Shown here: piece after piece, positions 1-8,131 of the stretch
Position numbering within the stretch: position 1 is the stretch's first letter
How the letters are laid out: every line of letters begins with the position of its first letter
From: Kallotenue papyrolyticum
Lineage (GTDB): Bacteria > Chloroflexota > Chloroflexia > Chloroflexales > Kallotenuaceae
DNA length: 64,000 bases
Reading direction: 5' to 3'
Assembly: GCF_000526415.1 (NCBI RefSeq)
Contig: NZ_JAGA01000001.1
Location: 248,001 to 312,000 of the forward strand
Translations under genes and position numbers: made by a program
The notes under the pieces: model-generated
Told to the model about the DNA's origin: nothing
Database searches by the model: none
What the model saw: only the letters and a program-made list of their open reading frames with translations

Positions 1-410
1 GCCAGCGCGTGTTGCTGCTGGCGATCCTGGTCTATTTGCTGCGCTTTGGGCTCTACAGCCTGCCGCCCGCGCCGGGGTGGGTGCTGGCGATCCAATTACT
101 GCACGGCCTTTCCTTCGGCGCGTATCTGATGGCGTCGGTAACCCTGGCCTATCAGCTGGCCGGCCGCGAGCGCGCCGCAACGGTGCAGGGCCTGCTAACG
201 TCGTCGTCCTTTGGCTTTGGCGCGATCCTGGGCTCGCTCTTGGGCGGCCTGTTGCTCGACCGTGTCGGGGCGGTCGGTCTGTTTCGCGTCGGCACGCTGG
301 GGCTGGTGCTGGCACTGCTGGTGTATCTCGTGACGTTGCACTGGTTGGCGGCGCCGCAGTCAGGCACGGTGCAGCACCGGGTTGAGCGCTGCTTTGGTAG
401 CGAGGGGTAG
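1..410 (+). CDS. MFS transporter, C-terminal part (5' end outside window)
   Basis: Open frame running in from the left edge and ending at TAG 408-410. What is visible is almost entirely hydrophobic helices separated by short basic loops, including AYQLAGRERAATVQGL and LLGGLLLDRVGAVGLF, which resemble the helix 10-12 region of major facilitator superfamily permeases. About 135 residues remain, so only the last four or so membrane spans are present. The substrate cannot be told. The next gene, L25, has its own promoter, so this gene ends its own transcript. Another 12-helix carrier cannot be excluded. Confidence 0.7.
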   Translation, partial: QRVLLLAILVYLLRFGLYSLPPAPGWVLAIQLLHGLSFGAYLMASVTLAYQLAGRERAATVQGLLTSSSFGFGAILGSLLGGLLLDRVGAVGLFRVGTLGLVLALLVYLVTLHWLAAPQSGTVQHRVERCFGSEG

Positions 411-421
411 CCTCCATCTGT

Positions 422-441
422 TACCGATAATCATTGTTCTC
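422..441 (-). repeat. Dispersed 18-20 bp repeat, copy A
   Basis: Read on the minus strand this contains GAACAATGATTATCGGTA. The same 18 bases occur at 5868-5885 (minus) and 62764-62781 (plus). Copy A is intergenic, between the MFS stop and the L25 promoter. It shares 20 identical bases with copy B, plus a further CACCACCG after a 2-base length difference. Confidence 0.8.
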
Positions 442-462
442 GCACCACCGTCTCAAGCGTAG

Positions 463-491
463 TTGCCAGCGACACAACGGTATGCTACAAT
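463..491 (+). promoter_or_regulatory. Sigma70-type promoter of the L25 gene
   Basis: TTGCCA at 463-468 and TACAAT at 486-491 are separated by 17 bases. The start codon of L25 is about 50 bases downstream, with AAGGAGG before it. Confidence 0.65.
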
Positions 492-542
492 CCGGCGGTT
501 ATCAATCCGACCCACAGCAGTAGCCTAAGGAGGGCCAGACTG

Positions 543-1187
543 ATGGAGAGCCTGACGCTCAAACTCGAACCGCGTACGATCACCGGCAAGAAGGTGAAGC
601 AACTGCGCCGCGCGGGTCTTATTCCGGCCTCGATCTGCGGCAAAGGTATTGCGACCGAGATCTTCCAGCTCGACGCCAAGACCTTCACCCAGGTCTATCA
701 GAAGGCCGGACGCACCACCTTGATCGATCTGGAACTGCCCGCCGGGCGGCGCAGCGCCTTTGTGCGCCAGGTGCAAATCCACCCGGTGACCCGGCAGGTG
801 ATCCACGTCGATTTCCGTATCGTCGATCTGCGCACCGAGATCACTGCCGATGTGCCGGTCGTGGCCGTCGGCGAGAACAAGCTGATCGAGCGCGGCGATG
901 GCGTGCTGCAGTTGCCGCATCCCACGCTGCATGTGCGCGCCCTGCCGACGGACTTGCCGCATGCGATCGAGATCGATGTAAGCCAGATCACCGACTTCGA
1001 TACCGTGCTGCATGTGCGCGACCTGAACCTAGGCGACAAGGTCACGATCTTGACGCCACCCGACGAAGTCGTGGCGACGATCACGCCGTCACGCACGGCG
1101 GTCGAGGCCGAGGAGCTGGCCACGGAGGCGGAGGAGGCGCCGGCTGAAGCGGCCGAGGAAGGTAGCGAGCAGTCCGAGCGCGAGTAG
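543..1187 (+). CDS. rplY: 50S ribosomal protein L25 / general stress protein Ctc
   Basis: A 214-residue protein that binds 5S rRNA in the large ribosomal subunit. The N-terminal part (about residues 1-90, starting LTLKLEPRTITGKKVKQLR and containing GLIPASICGKG) is the L25 domain. Residues 95-185 form the beta-rich TL5/CTC domain, with the conserved stretch ending in LNLGDKVTILTPPDEVVATI. An acidic tail rich in Glu and Ala follows. Length and two-domain structure match the long Ctc type rather than the short E. coli L25. Start ATG 543 follows AAGGAGG. It is monocistronic, with its own promoter and a hairpin after the stop. Confidence 0.95.
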   Translation: MESLTLKLEPRTITGKKVKQLRRAGLIPASICGKGIATEIFQLDAKTFTQVYQKAGRTTLIDLELPAGRRSAFVRQVQIHPVTRQVIHVDFRIVDLRTEITADVPVVAVGENKLIERGDGVLQLPHPTLHVRALPTDLPHAIEIDVSQITDFDTVLHVRDLNLGDKVTILTPPDEVVATITPSRTAVEAEELATEAEEAPAEAAEEGSEQSERE

Positions 1188-1209
1188 CGTCGCTGGCACA
1201 CGTGTGAGG

Positions 1210-1239
1210 CGGCGGGTAGGTAGGAGTGCCTACCCGCCG
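1210..1239. terminator. Hairpin between convergent L25 and CorC-family genes
   Basis: Perfect 11-bp arms CGGCGGGTAGG and CCTACCCGCCG with an 8-base loop. It follows the L25 stop and overlaps the last codons of the minus-strand gene, so it could end transcription from both sides. There is no long T-run. Confidence 0.65.
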
Positions 1240-2651
1240 TCGGCTTGTTCGGTCGCTGCGCCGTTCTGGCGGGGTGGAACGGGTACGATGCCACGTGCCG
1301 CACTCATAGCGAGCGCCGCGTCGGTCGTGCTTGCGCCGCTACCGCCCTCATCGCGGCGGACCAACACCTTATCGATGCGCAGTCCGTCCATATCGATGAC
1401 CTCGAAATGCCAGCCATCCAGGCGGGTGGTCTCCCCGGCTTGTGGGATGCGCCCGAAGAGCGCCAGCAACAGACCCGCTACGGTATCAAAGGGCGGCAGA
1501 TCGCCGAGCTGTTCACGCGGCGGCAGTCCGATACGCTCAACCGCTTCGTCATAGGCCAGTAGGCCATCCACCAGCCACGAGCCATCGGTGCGGCGCACCA
1601 CCATGGTATCGGCTTCGTCGTACTCATCGGCGATGTCGCCGGTTAGTTCCTCCAGCACATCCTCCAGCGTGAGCAGACCATCGACCTGGCCGTGCTCGTC
1701 CAGCACCAGTGCGAGGTGCGTGCGCGACTGCTTGAGCTGCTGCAATACGCTGGTGATGCGCTGATGTTCCAGTACGAAGACCGGTGGGCGGAGCAGCTCC
1801 TGGAGCGTCACCGGTGTGCCGTTTTCGGCAGAGCGCCGCAGCGCGCTCAGCAGATCCTTGGCGTAGATAATGCCCTCGATCTGATCCAGCGTGCCGCGAT
1901 AGACTGGTACGCGCGAGTAGCCCGACTCAACAATGGTGTCCACAACTGCGTCAAGCGGCGCTTCGATCGAGACTGCAACGATCTCGGTACGCGGCGTCAT
2001 GATCTCGCGCGCGGTTGAGTCGGTAAACTCGAAGACGCGTTCGATCAGTTCGCGTTCACCGGGTTCGAGCGAGCCTTCTTCCGCGCCCTCGCGCACCAGT
2101 GAGAGCACATCTTCCTCGGTGACCAGTTCCTCGCTCTCGCCGCTACGCCCCAGCAAGCGTAAGACCGCCTGGGTTGAGATGTTGAGGAACCAGACGACCG
2201 GCGCGGTCAGCCGCGAGATAAAGAACATGATCGGTGCGGCAAAGGCGGCCAGTGCTTCGGCGCGCTGCAGTGCCAGACGCTTGGGCACCAGCTCGCCGAG
2301 GATCAGCGAGAGATAGGTGATGAAGACGACGACCAGCGCAAAGGCGAGCGGTCGCGCCAGAGCAGCGCCGACGTAGGGCCGTAGCGCGTCGGCCAAGGGC
2401 TGGGCTAGCACATCGCCGCCGAAGGCAGCCGCCAGCACGCTGATCAGGCTGATACCAACCTGCACCGTCGCCAAAAAGCGCCCGGAGTCCTCGCTCAACT
2501 GGAGCGCCAGGCGCGCGCCGGTATGGCCTTGCTCGGCGCGCTGCTGCAGCCGGCCACGGCGCGCCGAGACAATCGCGATCTCCGAAGCGGCGAAGAAGCC
2601 ATTGGCCAGGGTGAGGACAACGATGATCGCGATCTGGAGCCAGAGACTCAT
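1230..2651 (-). CDS. CNNM/CorC (HlyC) family membrane protein with CBS domains
   Basis: A 473-residue protein. Residues 1-190 form a DUF21/CNNM transmembrane domain beginning MSLWLQIAIIVVLTLANGFF, with AASEIAIVSARRGRL and LGELVPKRLALQ. Two CBS modules follow (around IMTPRTEIVAVS and LRPPVFVLEHQRIT), then a C-terminal CorC_HlyC domain (DTVAGLLLALFGRIP). Proteins of this family export Mg2+ or Co2+, or resist divalent cations; the older name hemolysin is misleading. I chose ATG 2651 because the helix starts there and GAGGTG lies 10 bases upstream; an in-frame GTG at 2669 would add six unlikely residues. Convergent with L25. Confidence 0.9.
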   Translation of the reverse strand: MSLWLQIAIIVVLTLANGFFAASEIAIVSARRGRLQQRAEQGHTGARLALQLSEDSGRFLATVQVGISLISVLAAAFGGDVLAQPLADALRPYVGAALARPLAFALVVVFITYLSLILGELVPKRLALQRAEALAAFAAPIMFFISRLTAPVVWFLNISTQAVLRLLGRSGESEELVTEEDVLSLVREGAEEGSLEPGERELIERVFEFTDSTAREIMTPRTEIVAVSIEAPLDAVVDTIVESGYSRVPVYRGTLDQIEGIIYAKDLLSALRRSAENGTPVTLQELLRPPVFVLEHQRITSVLQQLKQSRTHLALVLDEHGQVDGLLTLEDVLEELTGDIADEYDEADTMVVRRTDGSWLVDGLLAYDEAVERIGLPPREQLGDLPPFDTVAGLLLALFGRIPQAGETTRLDGWHFEVIDMDGLRIDKVLVRRDEGGSGASTTDAALAMSAARGIVPVPPRQNGAATEQADGG

Positions 2652-2697
2652 AGTTGTGGAGCACCTCACTCAATCGCGCTGATCTGCCGCGCGATCA

Positions 2698-2740
2698 TGC
2701 TACAATAATAACGCAGAGACGCGCACGGTGTGCGTCTTTT
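2698..2740 (+). promoter_or_regulatory. Extended -10 promoter followed by a hairpin with T-run
   Basis: TGCTACAAT at 2698-2706 fits an extended -10 element. Within about 10-30 bases of the expected transcript start lie AGACGC (2717-2722) and GCGTCT (2732-2737), followed by TTTT (to 2740). This resembles a small intrinsic terminator in the leader of the membrane-protein gene at 2786. Attenuation is an inference. Confidence 0.4.
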
Positions 2741-2785
2741 CTGTGTCCAACTCATCGGCAGTATATCGCAGAAAGGAAAGCAATT

Positions 2786-3193
2786 GTGGACCAACTCTAT
2801 CCTCCGCTCATGACGCTGCATAACATTGTCGGTACGATCACGCTATTGTTGACGCTCCTTGCCAGCGTGGCGCTGCTGGTGACGGCGCGTACACAGGTCA
2901 CCGCCAATCAGCTTCTGCTGCGCGGCGCGCTGATCAGCGTCTCGCTCCAATTCCTGCTGGGCGCGCTGCTGGTGCTGGTGGCCTTCGTTGCGTTTGGCGT
3001 CAGCTATGCGGCGCAGTACTGGCTGCACTACCTGCTTGGCTTTATCAGCGTTGGTGTGGTCTCGGCGGTCACGGCGCGGGGCCGGCGCGCGCCCGATGCA
3101 GCGGCACGGCGCTTCGGCGCGACGATGCTGGGCGTGGCGCTGCTGGTGCTGGTGACCTTCCTCGTGGGCGAGCTGCGCCCGGTACTCTTCTAG
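2786..3193 (+). CDS. Small integral membrane protein, function unknown
   Basis: A 135-residue protein with four predicted membrane segments, at about residues 12-33, 42-66, 70-90 and 108-128. There is an Arg/Ala-rich cytoplasmic loop (ARGRRAPDAAARR) before the last helix. Start GTG 2786 is chosen because GAAAGGAAAG lies just upstream; the frame is open further upstream but that stretch covers the promoter. I do not recognise the family. It sits alone between two minus-strand genes, so context gives no function. Confidence 0.6.
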   Translation: MDQLYPPLMTLHNIVGTITLLLTLLASVALLVTARTQVTANQLLLRGALISVSLQFLLGALLVLVAFVAFGVSYAAQYWLHYLLGFISVGVVSAVTARGRRAPDAAARRFGATMLGVALLVLVTFLVGELRPVLF

Positions 3194-3230
3194 ATACGCT
3201 CTGCGTGCTATCTGCCGGTGTGCCGCGGCC

Positions 3231-4016
3231 TTACTCCCTTCCCGCCGAAAAACCGGTAGTTTGCGTATAACCCAGAGCTTCCAAAAAGGCCGCCGCGATC
3301 AGGGCATGGCCATCGGCGTTGGCGTGGACGTCGCCGGCAGCAATGTAGGTGTAGCGATAGACATTGCCCCCGGCAAAAGCCGCGCGGATGTCGGCGACGG
3401 CGACCTGCCGTGCCTGCGCCACGCGCATGATCGTCTCGTTGAGACGCGCGCTCCAGTAGGCCTCGGAGGTGGGATCGCCGGCATCGCCCGGAAACGGATT
3501 GTAGTACGTCATCACCGCAATATTGGCCTCGCGACGTCCCTGATGGCTGGTGGCGGCGATCAGCTGATCGAGCAGCGCGCCAAGGTTGGCTTCGACCTGC
3601 GCCAGCATACGTTGCCGCTCAACGGCAGGGGCGTGGCGTACGGCCAGCGCGTCGTTGCCGCCAATGTCAATGGTGATCGGGCTGACCCGGCGGCCGGCTT
3701 GCTGTTCAGCGTGAATCAGTGCGAGCGCCTGCGGCAGTTGCTGGCGCAAGAGGGTGGCACTGGTCGCGCCCGGCACGGCCAGGTTGTGTGTCACGATCGG
3801 CGCGCGGGCCTGGAGTGCAGCGCCGATGCGTGCAACGTAGGCTTCTTCGGGTTGGCTGAGCAGCACGCCGGCGGCCAGTGAATCGCCCAGCGCGAGATAG
3901 ACGTCGCCCGGTCCGGCGCGCCGCTCCTCCGGCTGTGGCTGCGCTCCTACGATCCACCAGCCTGCGCCCGCCAGCACCAGCGCCAGCAGCCCGAGGATTG
4001 CTCCACGTCGTCGCAT
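3231..4016 (-). CDS. SGNH/GDSL-type hydrolase, exported or membrane-anchored
   Basis: A 261-residue protein. Residues 1-24 form a signal peptide or anchor (MRRRGAILGLLALVLAGAGW). Block I is LALGDSLAAG, with the nucleophile at about Ser46. Block III is DIGGND. The C-terminal catalytic pair lies in DVHANADGH. These are the standard blocks of SGNH esterases, lipases and acyl-hydrolases; the substrate is unknown. It lacks a lipobox, so it is probably anchored by its N-terminal helix or secreted. Start ATG 4016 is preferred over the longer frame because it begins with the signal sequence. Confidence 0.85.
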   Translation of the reverse strand: MRRRGAILGLLALVLAGAGWWIVGAQPQPEERRAGPGDVYLALGDSLAAGVLLSQPEEAYVARIGAALQARAPIVTHNLAVPGATSATLLRQQLPQALALIHAEQQAGRRVSPITIDIGGNDALAVRHAPAVERQRMLAQVEANLGALLDQLIAATSHQGRREANIAVMTYYNPFPGDAGDPTSEAYWSARLNETIMRVAQARQVAVADIRAAFAGGNVYRYTYIAAGDVHANADGHALIAAAFLEALGYTQTTGFSAGRE

Positions 4017-4045
4017 GTTTGCATTATACCCCTGCGCCCAAAAAC

Positions 4046-4074
4046 TTGACGTAAGCCGAGCAGACTGGTATGCT
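4046..4074 (+). promoter_or_regulatory. Promoter of the mhqO/mhqD-like unit
   Basis: TTGACG (4046-4051) and TATGCT (4069-4074) with a 17-base spacer. It lies 42 bases before the dioxygenase start codon and directly before an inverted repeat. Confidence 0.75.
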
Positions 4075-4080
4075 GGGTTC

Positions 4081-4101
4081 ATGCTTACAAAAAGTAAGTA
4101 T
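4081..4101. promoter_or_regulatory. Putative operator (TTAC-N5-GTAA inverted repeat)
   Basis: CTTAC (4084-4088) and GTAAG (4094-4098) flank AAAAA, and the outer AT/AT pairs also match. It starts at the expected transcription start. HxlR-type and MarR-type quinone sensors use short palindromes of this kind to control dioxygenase genes, so repressor binding is a reasonable inference. No regulator gene is adjacent. Confidence 0.5.
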
Positions 4102-4115
4102 GACGGGGTGGGCTG

Positions 4116-5192
4116 ATGACGATCCTGGGCATTCACCACATTACGCTGGTCTGTGGCGACGCGCAGCGTACGGTAGACTTCTACACGCGGGTGCTGGGGC
4201 TGCGGCTGATCAAGCAGACGGTCAACTTCGACGCGCCGAGTAGCTATCACCTCTATTTTGGCGACGAGCACGCCATGCCCGGCTCAATCATCACGTTTTT
4301 CGAGTGGCCACAAGCGCCGCGCGGCCATCCCGGTATCGGCGGGACGCATCACCTGGCGCTGCAGGTGGCCGATCTGGATGGCCTTTTGCAGTGGAAACGG
4401 CGGCTAACCGACCATGGGCTGCGGGTGGAGGGCCCCTTGGATCGCCACTACTTCACCTCGATCTATTTCCGCGATCCGGATGGTGTGATCCTAGAGATCG
4501 CCACGGTCGGGCCGGGCTGGACGGTGGACGAAGCGCCCGAGGCACTGGGCACGACCTTTTGCGCCCCGCCGGCGACCTTGATCATCAACAATCGCGATCA
4601 GGAGCGCATCGCGGCGACGACCTGGCCGGAGCCGGTGCCGCACATCACACCGGGCATGGCACTGCGCCTGGGATTGCACCATATCACGGCGATCAGTTCG
4701 AACATCGAGCGGACGCATGCCTTTTTCAGCGATCTACTGGGTCTGCGGCGCGTCAAGATGACCGCCAACTTTGACGACCCGACCTCGGCGCACTGGTACT
4801 GGGGCGTCGGCGATGGTCGTCCGGGGACGCTGATCACCTACTTCGAGCGCGATCCGGCGCGCACGCGCCGGGCGCAGATCGGGCGCGGGCAGACGCACCA
4901 CTTCGCACTGGCAGTGCCGAACGAGGCAGCGCAACTGGCCTGGCGTGAGCGCCTGCTGGCCGCCGGTATGCGCGTGACACCGGTGCTGGATCGCAAGTAC
5001 TTCAAGAGCATCTACACCAACGATCCGGACGGTCATATCGTCGAGCTGGCCACGCTTGGCCCTGGTTTCGCGGTGGACGAAGCGCCACAGGCGCTGGGGC
5101 AGCGGCTCCAGCTTCCGGAGTGGCTGGAGCCACACCGTGGCGCGATCGTGGCCGGACTCAAGCCACTGCATGTTCCCGATGAGGAGGGCTAG
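4116..5192 (+). CDS. Ring-cleaving dioxygenase, two-domain VOC superfamily (MhqO/MhqE-like)
   Basis: A 358-residue protein made of two tandem vicinal-oxygen-chelate halves. The first begins at GIHHITLVCGDAQRTVDFY and ends near the Glu in GVILEIAT. The second begins at LGLHHITAISSNIERTHAFF and ends near GHIVELATLGPGF. The His and Glu at these positions are the usual metal ligands. The duplicated signature with YFKSIYTNDPDGH is typical of the extradiol-type proteins called MhqO/MhqE that remove quinone or hydroquinone electrophiles. It is followed 3 bases later by a carboxylesterase, as in mhqED operons. A different aromatic substrate is possible. Confidence 0.85.
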   Translation: MTILGIHHITLVCGDAQRTVDFYTRVLGLRLIKQTVNFDAPSSYHLYFGDEHAMPGSIITFFEWPQAPRGHPGIGGTHHLALQVADLDGLLQWKRRLTDHGLRVEGPLDRHYFTSIYFRDPDGVILEIATVGPGWTVDEAPEALGTTFCAPPATLIINNRDQERIAATTWPEPVPHITPGMALRLGLHHITAISSNIERTHAFFSDLLGLRRVKMTANFDDPTSAHWYWGVGDGRPGTLITYFERDPARTRRAQIGRGQTHHFALAVPNEAAQLAWRERLLAAGMRVTPVLDRKYFKSIYTNDPDGHIVELATLGPGFAVDEAPQALGQRLQLPEWLEPHRGAIVAGLKPLHVPDEEG

Positions 5193-5195
5193 CGC

Positions 5196-5876
5196 ATGGA
5201 TCGGCCATCTGCACAACCGCATCAGGGACAGCCGCTGTTGAGCGCCGGGCAGGCGCTCGATCGGGCGCGGGCCGCGCTGCTCTTGCTGCATGGCCGCGGT
5301 GCGACGGCAGCCGGTATGCTGGAGCTGGCCGAACGGCTGGCGCAGCCGGGGTGGGCCTACATCGCACCCCAGGCCGCTGGTGGAAGTTGGTATCCACTGC
5401 CGTTTCTTGCACCGCTCGAGCGCAACGAACCCTATCTTTCATCGGCACTGGTGCGCGTGAGCGAGGTGGTGGCACAGATCGAAGCCGCGGGCGTGCCCGC
5501 CGACCGGATCGTGCTGCTGGGGTTTTCGCAGGGCGCGTGTTTGGCCTGCGAGTGGGCGGCGCGTCACCCGCGGCGCTATGGCGGTGTGGTGATCCTGAGT
5601 GGTGGGTTGATCGGACCGGAGGGCACGCCGCGTGACTATGTGGGTTCGTTTGCAGGCACGCCGGCCTTTTTTGGCTGTAGCGATCGCGATCCGCACATCC
5701 CCCTCCAACGCGTGCATGAGTCGGCGGCCGTATTTGAGCGTATGGGCGCGACCGTCACCAAACGCATCTACCCAGGCATGGCTCATACGATCAACAACGA
5801 CGAACTAGAGTGGACGCGCCAGCTCCTGCGCACGCTGATCGACGGAGGAGCGCAGGAGACGATCGACTACCGATAA
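5196..5876 (+). CDS. Alpha/beta-hydrolase, phospholipase/carboxylesterase family (MhqD-like)
   Basis: A 226-residue protein. The oxyanion region is LLLLHGRGATA. The nucleophile elbow is GFSQGACLA (G-x-S-x-G, about Ser110). An acid residue lies near FFGCSDRDPHIP, and the catalytic His is in GMAHTINNDE. Length and motifs match the carboxylesterase/dienelactone-hydrolase-like MhqD family. It is co-transcribed with the dioxygenase (3-base gap), so the two may act in succession on a quinone-derived compound. Its last 10 bases overlap the end of hutG on the other strand, and that overlap falls inside repeat copy B. Confidence 0.85.
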   Translation: MDRPSAQPHQGQPLLSAGQALDRARAALLLLHGRGATAAGMLELAERLAQPGWAYIAPQAAGGSWYPLPFLAPLERNEPYLSSALVRVSEVVAQIEAAGVPADRIVLLGFSQGACLACEWAARHPRRYGGVVILSGGLIGPEGTPRDYVGSFAGTPAFFGCSDRDPHIPLQRVHESAAVFERMGATVTKRIYPGMAHTINNDELEWTRQLLRTLIDGGAQETIDYR

Positions 5877-6817
5877 TCATTGTTCTCACACACCACCGCT
5901 AGCAGCTCAACAGCAAGCTGAGCCGCAGCCAGAGCCGTCAAACCGGCGGGATCGTGCGGCGGGCTCAGCTCAACGATGTCGAGCGCTACGATACGGCTGC
6001 GCCGAGCAATCCCGCTCACCAGCCGACGCAGCTCGTCATAGCCGAGACCATCCAGTTCGGGTGCGCTGACGGCCGGAGCGAGCGTAGGATCAAGCACGTC
6101 GAGATCGATGGTTAGGTACGCCTGCTGCATGGGTGGCAAGCGCTCCAGCACCACATCAGGCCCGAGGCAGCGTAGGGCATCGCGCGTCACCAGGAGGTTG
6201 CCACGTGCTTCGGCCGCAGCATAGGCCGCACGCGCGGTGCGCAGGCCACGCAGACCAATGGCCGCCATTGCCCCGACGAACGGCAGCTCGCTAACACGGC
6301 GTAACGCCGTGCTGCTGTTGAAGCGCACACCGTCGATGGCATCGGTGAAGTCGAGATGCGCATCCAACTGAATAATGCCCAGCGTGCCGCAATCGTCGAA
6401 GGCCTGCACAGCCGGAAAGGTTAGCGAGTGATCGCCGCCGAGCAGCAGCAGCAGACCCGCACTGCGTCGCGCCGCGCGGACCGTCGCCGTGATCGCAGCC
6501 GCGGTGTGATCCTGGCTAGCGCGCACGATCGGCACATCGCCGCCATCCACGACGGTGATACCGGCCAGACGTTGCTGCCCGGTTGTAACATCCCAATAGC
6601 CTGTCGGCTGCCGGTCTTGCCAGAGCGGAAAGCGCTGCGAGGCTTCGCGGATCGCCCGCGGACCGTGACGCGCCCCGCCGCGCAGGCCGGTACCACCATC
6701 CCAGGGCACGCCGATGACGATCACATCGGCGTCGACGGAGGCACCCGGCGTGACCAGCGGCGCGCCGGCAAAGCTGACAATGCCGCGCGGTGGAAAGACC
6801 CAATGCTTCATTGACAT
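5867..6817 (-). CDS. hutG: Formimidoylglutamase / arginase-family ureohydrolase
   Basis: A 316-residue member of the arginase/agmatinase family. The Mn-binding motifs are all present: GGDHSLTF (about residue 140), DAHLDF and TIDLDVLDP. In the hut context it most likely hydrolyses N-formimidoyl-L-glutamate to glutamate and formamide, the last step of histidine breakdown. Family members also act on agmatine or guanidinobutyrate, so the name rests on context. Start ATG 6817 has AGGAAG eight bases upstream; ATG 6811 is an alternative. It is third in hutH-hutI-hutG, 63 bases after hutI. The C-terminal ENNDYR and stop codon come from a repeated DNA word. Confidence 0.85.
   Translation of the reverse strand: MSMKHWVFPPRGIVSFAGAPLVTPGASVDADVIVIGVPWDGGTGLRGGARHGPRAIREASQRFPLWQDRQPTGYWDVTTGQQRLAGITVVDGGDVPIVRASQDHTAAAITATVRAARRSAGLLLLLGGDHSLTFPAVQAFDDCGTLGIIQLDAHLDFTDAIDGVRFNSSTALRRVSELPFVGAMAAIGLRGLRTARAAYAAAEARGNLLVTRDALRCLGPDVVLERLPPMQQAYLTIDLDVLDPTLAPAVSAPELDGLGYDELRRLVSGIARRSRIVALDIVELSPPHDPAGLTALAAAQLAVELLAVVCENNDYR
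5868..5887 (-). repeat. Dispersed 18-20 bp repeat, copy B
   Basis: Minus-strand GAACAATGATTATCGGTA at 5885-5868, identical to copies A and C. It supplies the final codons of both hutG and, on the other strand, the esterase gene. Confidence 0.8.
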
Positions 6818-6880
6818 AAGCAACCAACTTCCTGGGCAATCTTTCTGGACAGTCCTGGCCGCAAGCCGAAGCACGCAGGA

Positions 6881-8131
6881 TCACAATTCATTATTGACAT
6901 AATTGAACAAGAGACGGCCATCGACCATCGCTGCCCGGACCAGGTTCGTGCCCAGGCGATAGCCAAGCTCTAAATAGCTTTCGGCATCCCAGAGTAGCAG
7001 GTCGGCGCACTTGCCGGGTTCCAGGCTGCCGACCTGATCGGCCAGTGCCAGCGCCTGCGCGCCGCCCAGGGTTGCAGCGCGCAGCGCCTCGGCGATGGTC
7101 ATCTCCAGGTTGAGTACCGCCAGCGCGATCATCAGCTGCATGTTCTCGCAGGCGCAGGTGCCGGGATTGAAATCGGTGGCCAGTGCGACGGTCACGCCGG
7201 CGTCCAACAACGGACGCGCCGAGGGGTAGGGCGTGCGCAGGGTCATGCTGCAGCCCGGCAGCAGCGTGGCCACCACGCCGGCGCGCGCCAGTGCTGCGAT
7301 GTCTGCTGTATCGACATAATCAAGATGATCGGCGGAGACTGCACCGAGCTCGGCAGCCAACTGCGCCCCGCCTGACGGGCCGAGCTGATTGGCATGCAGT
7401 TTGAGGCGGTAGCCCAGGGTGCAGGCGCGCTCCAGGATCGCACGGCTTTCCGCAACGCTGAAGGCCTGCTCCTCACAGAAGACGTCGCAGAAGGCGGCAC
7501 GACCGGCAAAGGCCGGCAGCAGCTCATCGATCAGCAGTCGCAGGTAGGCGGCGCGATCGTGGCGGTACTCAGGCGCGACAACGTGCGCACCCATAAAGGT
7601 GGCGACGATGCGGGGGCCTTCCCCGCGCAGGGCTTCGATCGTAGCCAGCAGCCGCGCCTCGGTCGCCAGGTCCAGACCGTAGCCGGTCTTGATCTCGATG
7701 GTCGTCGTGCCATGGCGCAGGCAGGAATGCAGACGGCGGCGCGCCTGCGCCAGCAACTGCTCCCCTGTCGCGGCGCGCGTCGCGGCGACGGTGCTGTAGA
7801 TACCGCGTCCCTGGCCGAGCTGCTGGGTGTAGGCAACGCCACTGAGACGCTCATGGAACTCGGCGGCGCGCTGGCCGGCATAGACCAGGTGGGTATGGCT
7901 ATCGACAAAGCCGGGGGTCACCAGGCATCCTCGGGCATCGATCAGCCTGCCGCCGTCGGCCAGGGCGACCTGCGTTGGCCAGTCGGCGGACTGACCGATC
8001 CACACGATGCGTCCTTGGCGGGCGGCCAGCGCGGCGCGGGAGCGCAGTCCGAGGCCATCGGGCGCCTGGGCTGCGACGGTGACAAGCTGGCCGATATTGG
8101 TGACCAGGCAGTCCGCGGCAACGCGCGTCAT
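6881..8131 (-). CDS. hutI: Imidazolonepropionase
   Basis: A 416-residue metal-dependent amidohydrolase that opens imidazolone-5-propionate to N-formimidoyl-L-glutamate, step three of histidine degradation. Seen: GFVDSHTHLVYAG (H-x-H metal site, about residues 75-87), IEIKTGYGLD, HANQLGPSGGA, SADHLDYVD and ATDFNPGTC, all characteristic of HutI. Its ATG overlaps the hutH stop by four bases, indicating translational coupling. Length is normal. Confidence 0.95.
   Translation of the reverse strand: MTRVAADCLVTNIGQLVTVAAQAPDGLGLRSRAALAARQGRIVWIGQSADWPTQVALADGGRLIDARGCLVTPGFVDSHTHLVYAGQRAAEFHERLSGVAYTQQLGQGRGIYSTVAATRAATGEQLLAQARRRLHSCLRHGTTTIEIKTGYGLDLATEARLLATIEALRGEGPRIVATFMGAHVVAPEYRHDRAAYLRLLIDELLPAFAGRAAFCDVFCEEQAFSVAESRAILERACTLGYRLKLHANQLGPSGGAQLAAELGAVSADHLDYVDTADIAALARAGVVATLLPGCSMTLRTPYPSARPLLDAGVTVALATDFNPGTCACENMQLMIALAVLNLEMTIAEALRAATLGGAQALALADQVGSLEPGKCADLLLWDAESYLELGYRLGTNLVRAAMVDGRLLFNYVNNEL

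Noticed and set aside
422-441. The 18-bp repeat as a DnaA box, parS or KOPS
   Set aside because: It lacks the DnaA-box core TTATCCACA, the parS core GTTTCACGTGAAAC and any GGG-rich KOPS-like sequence; no dnaA, parB or origin genes are nearby.
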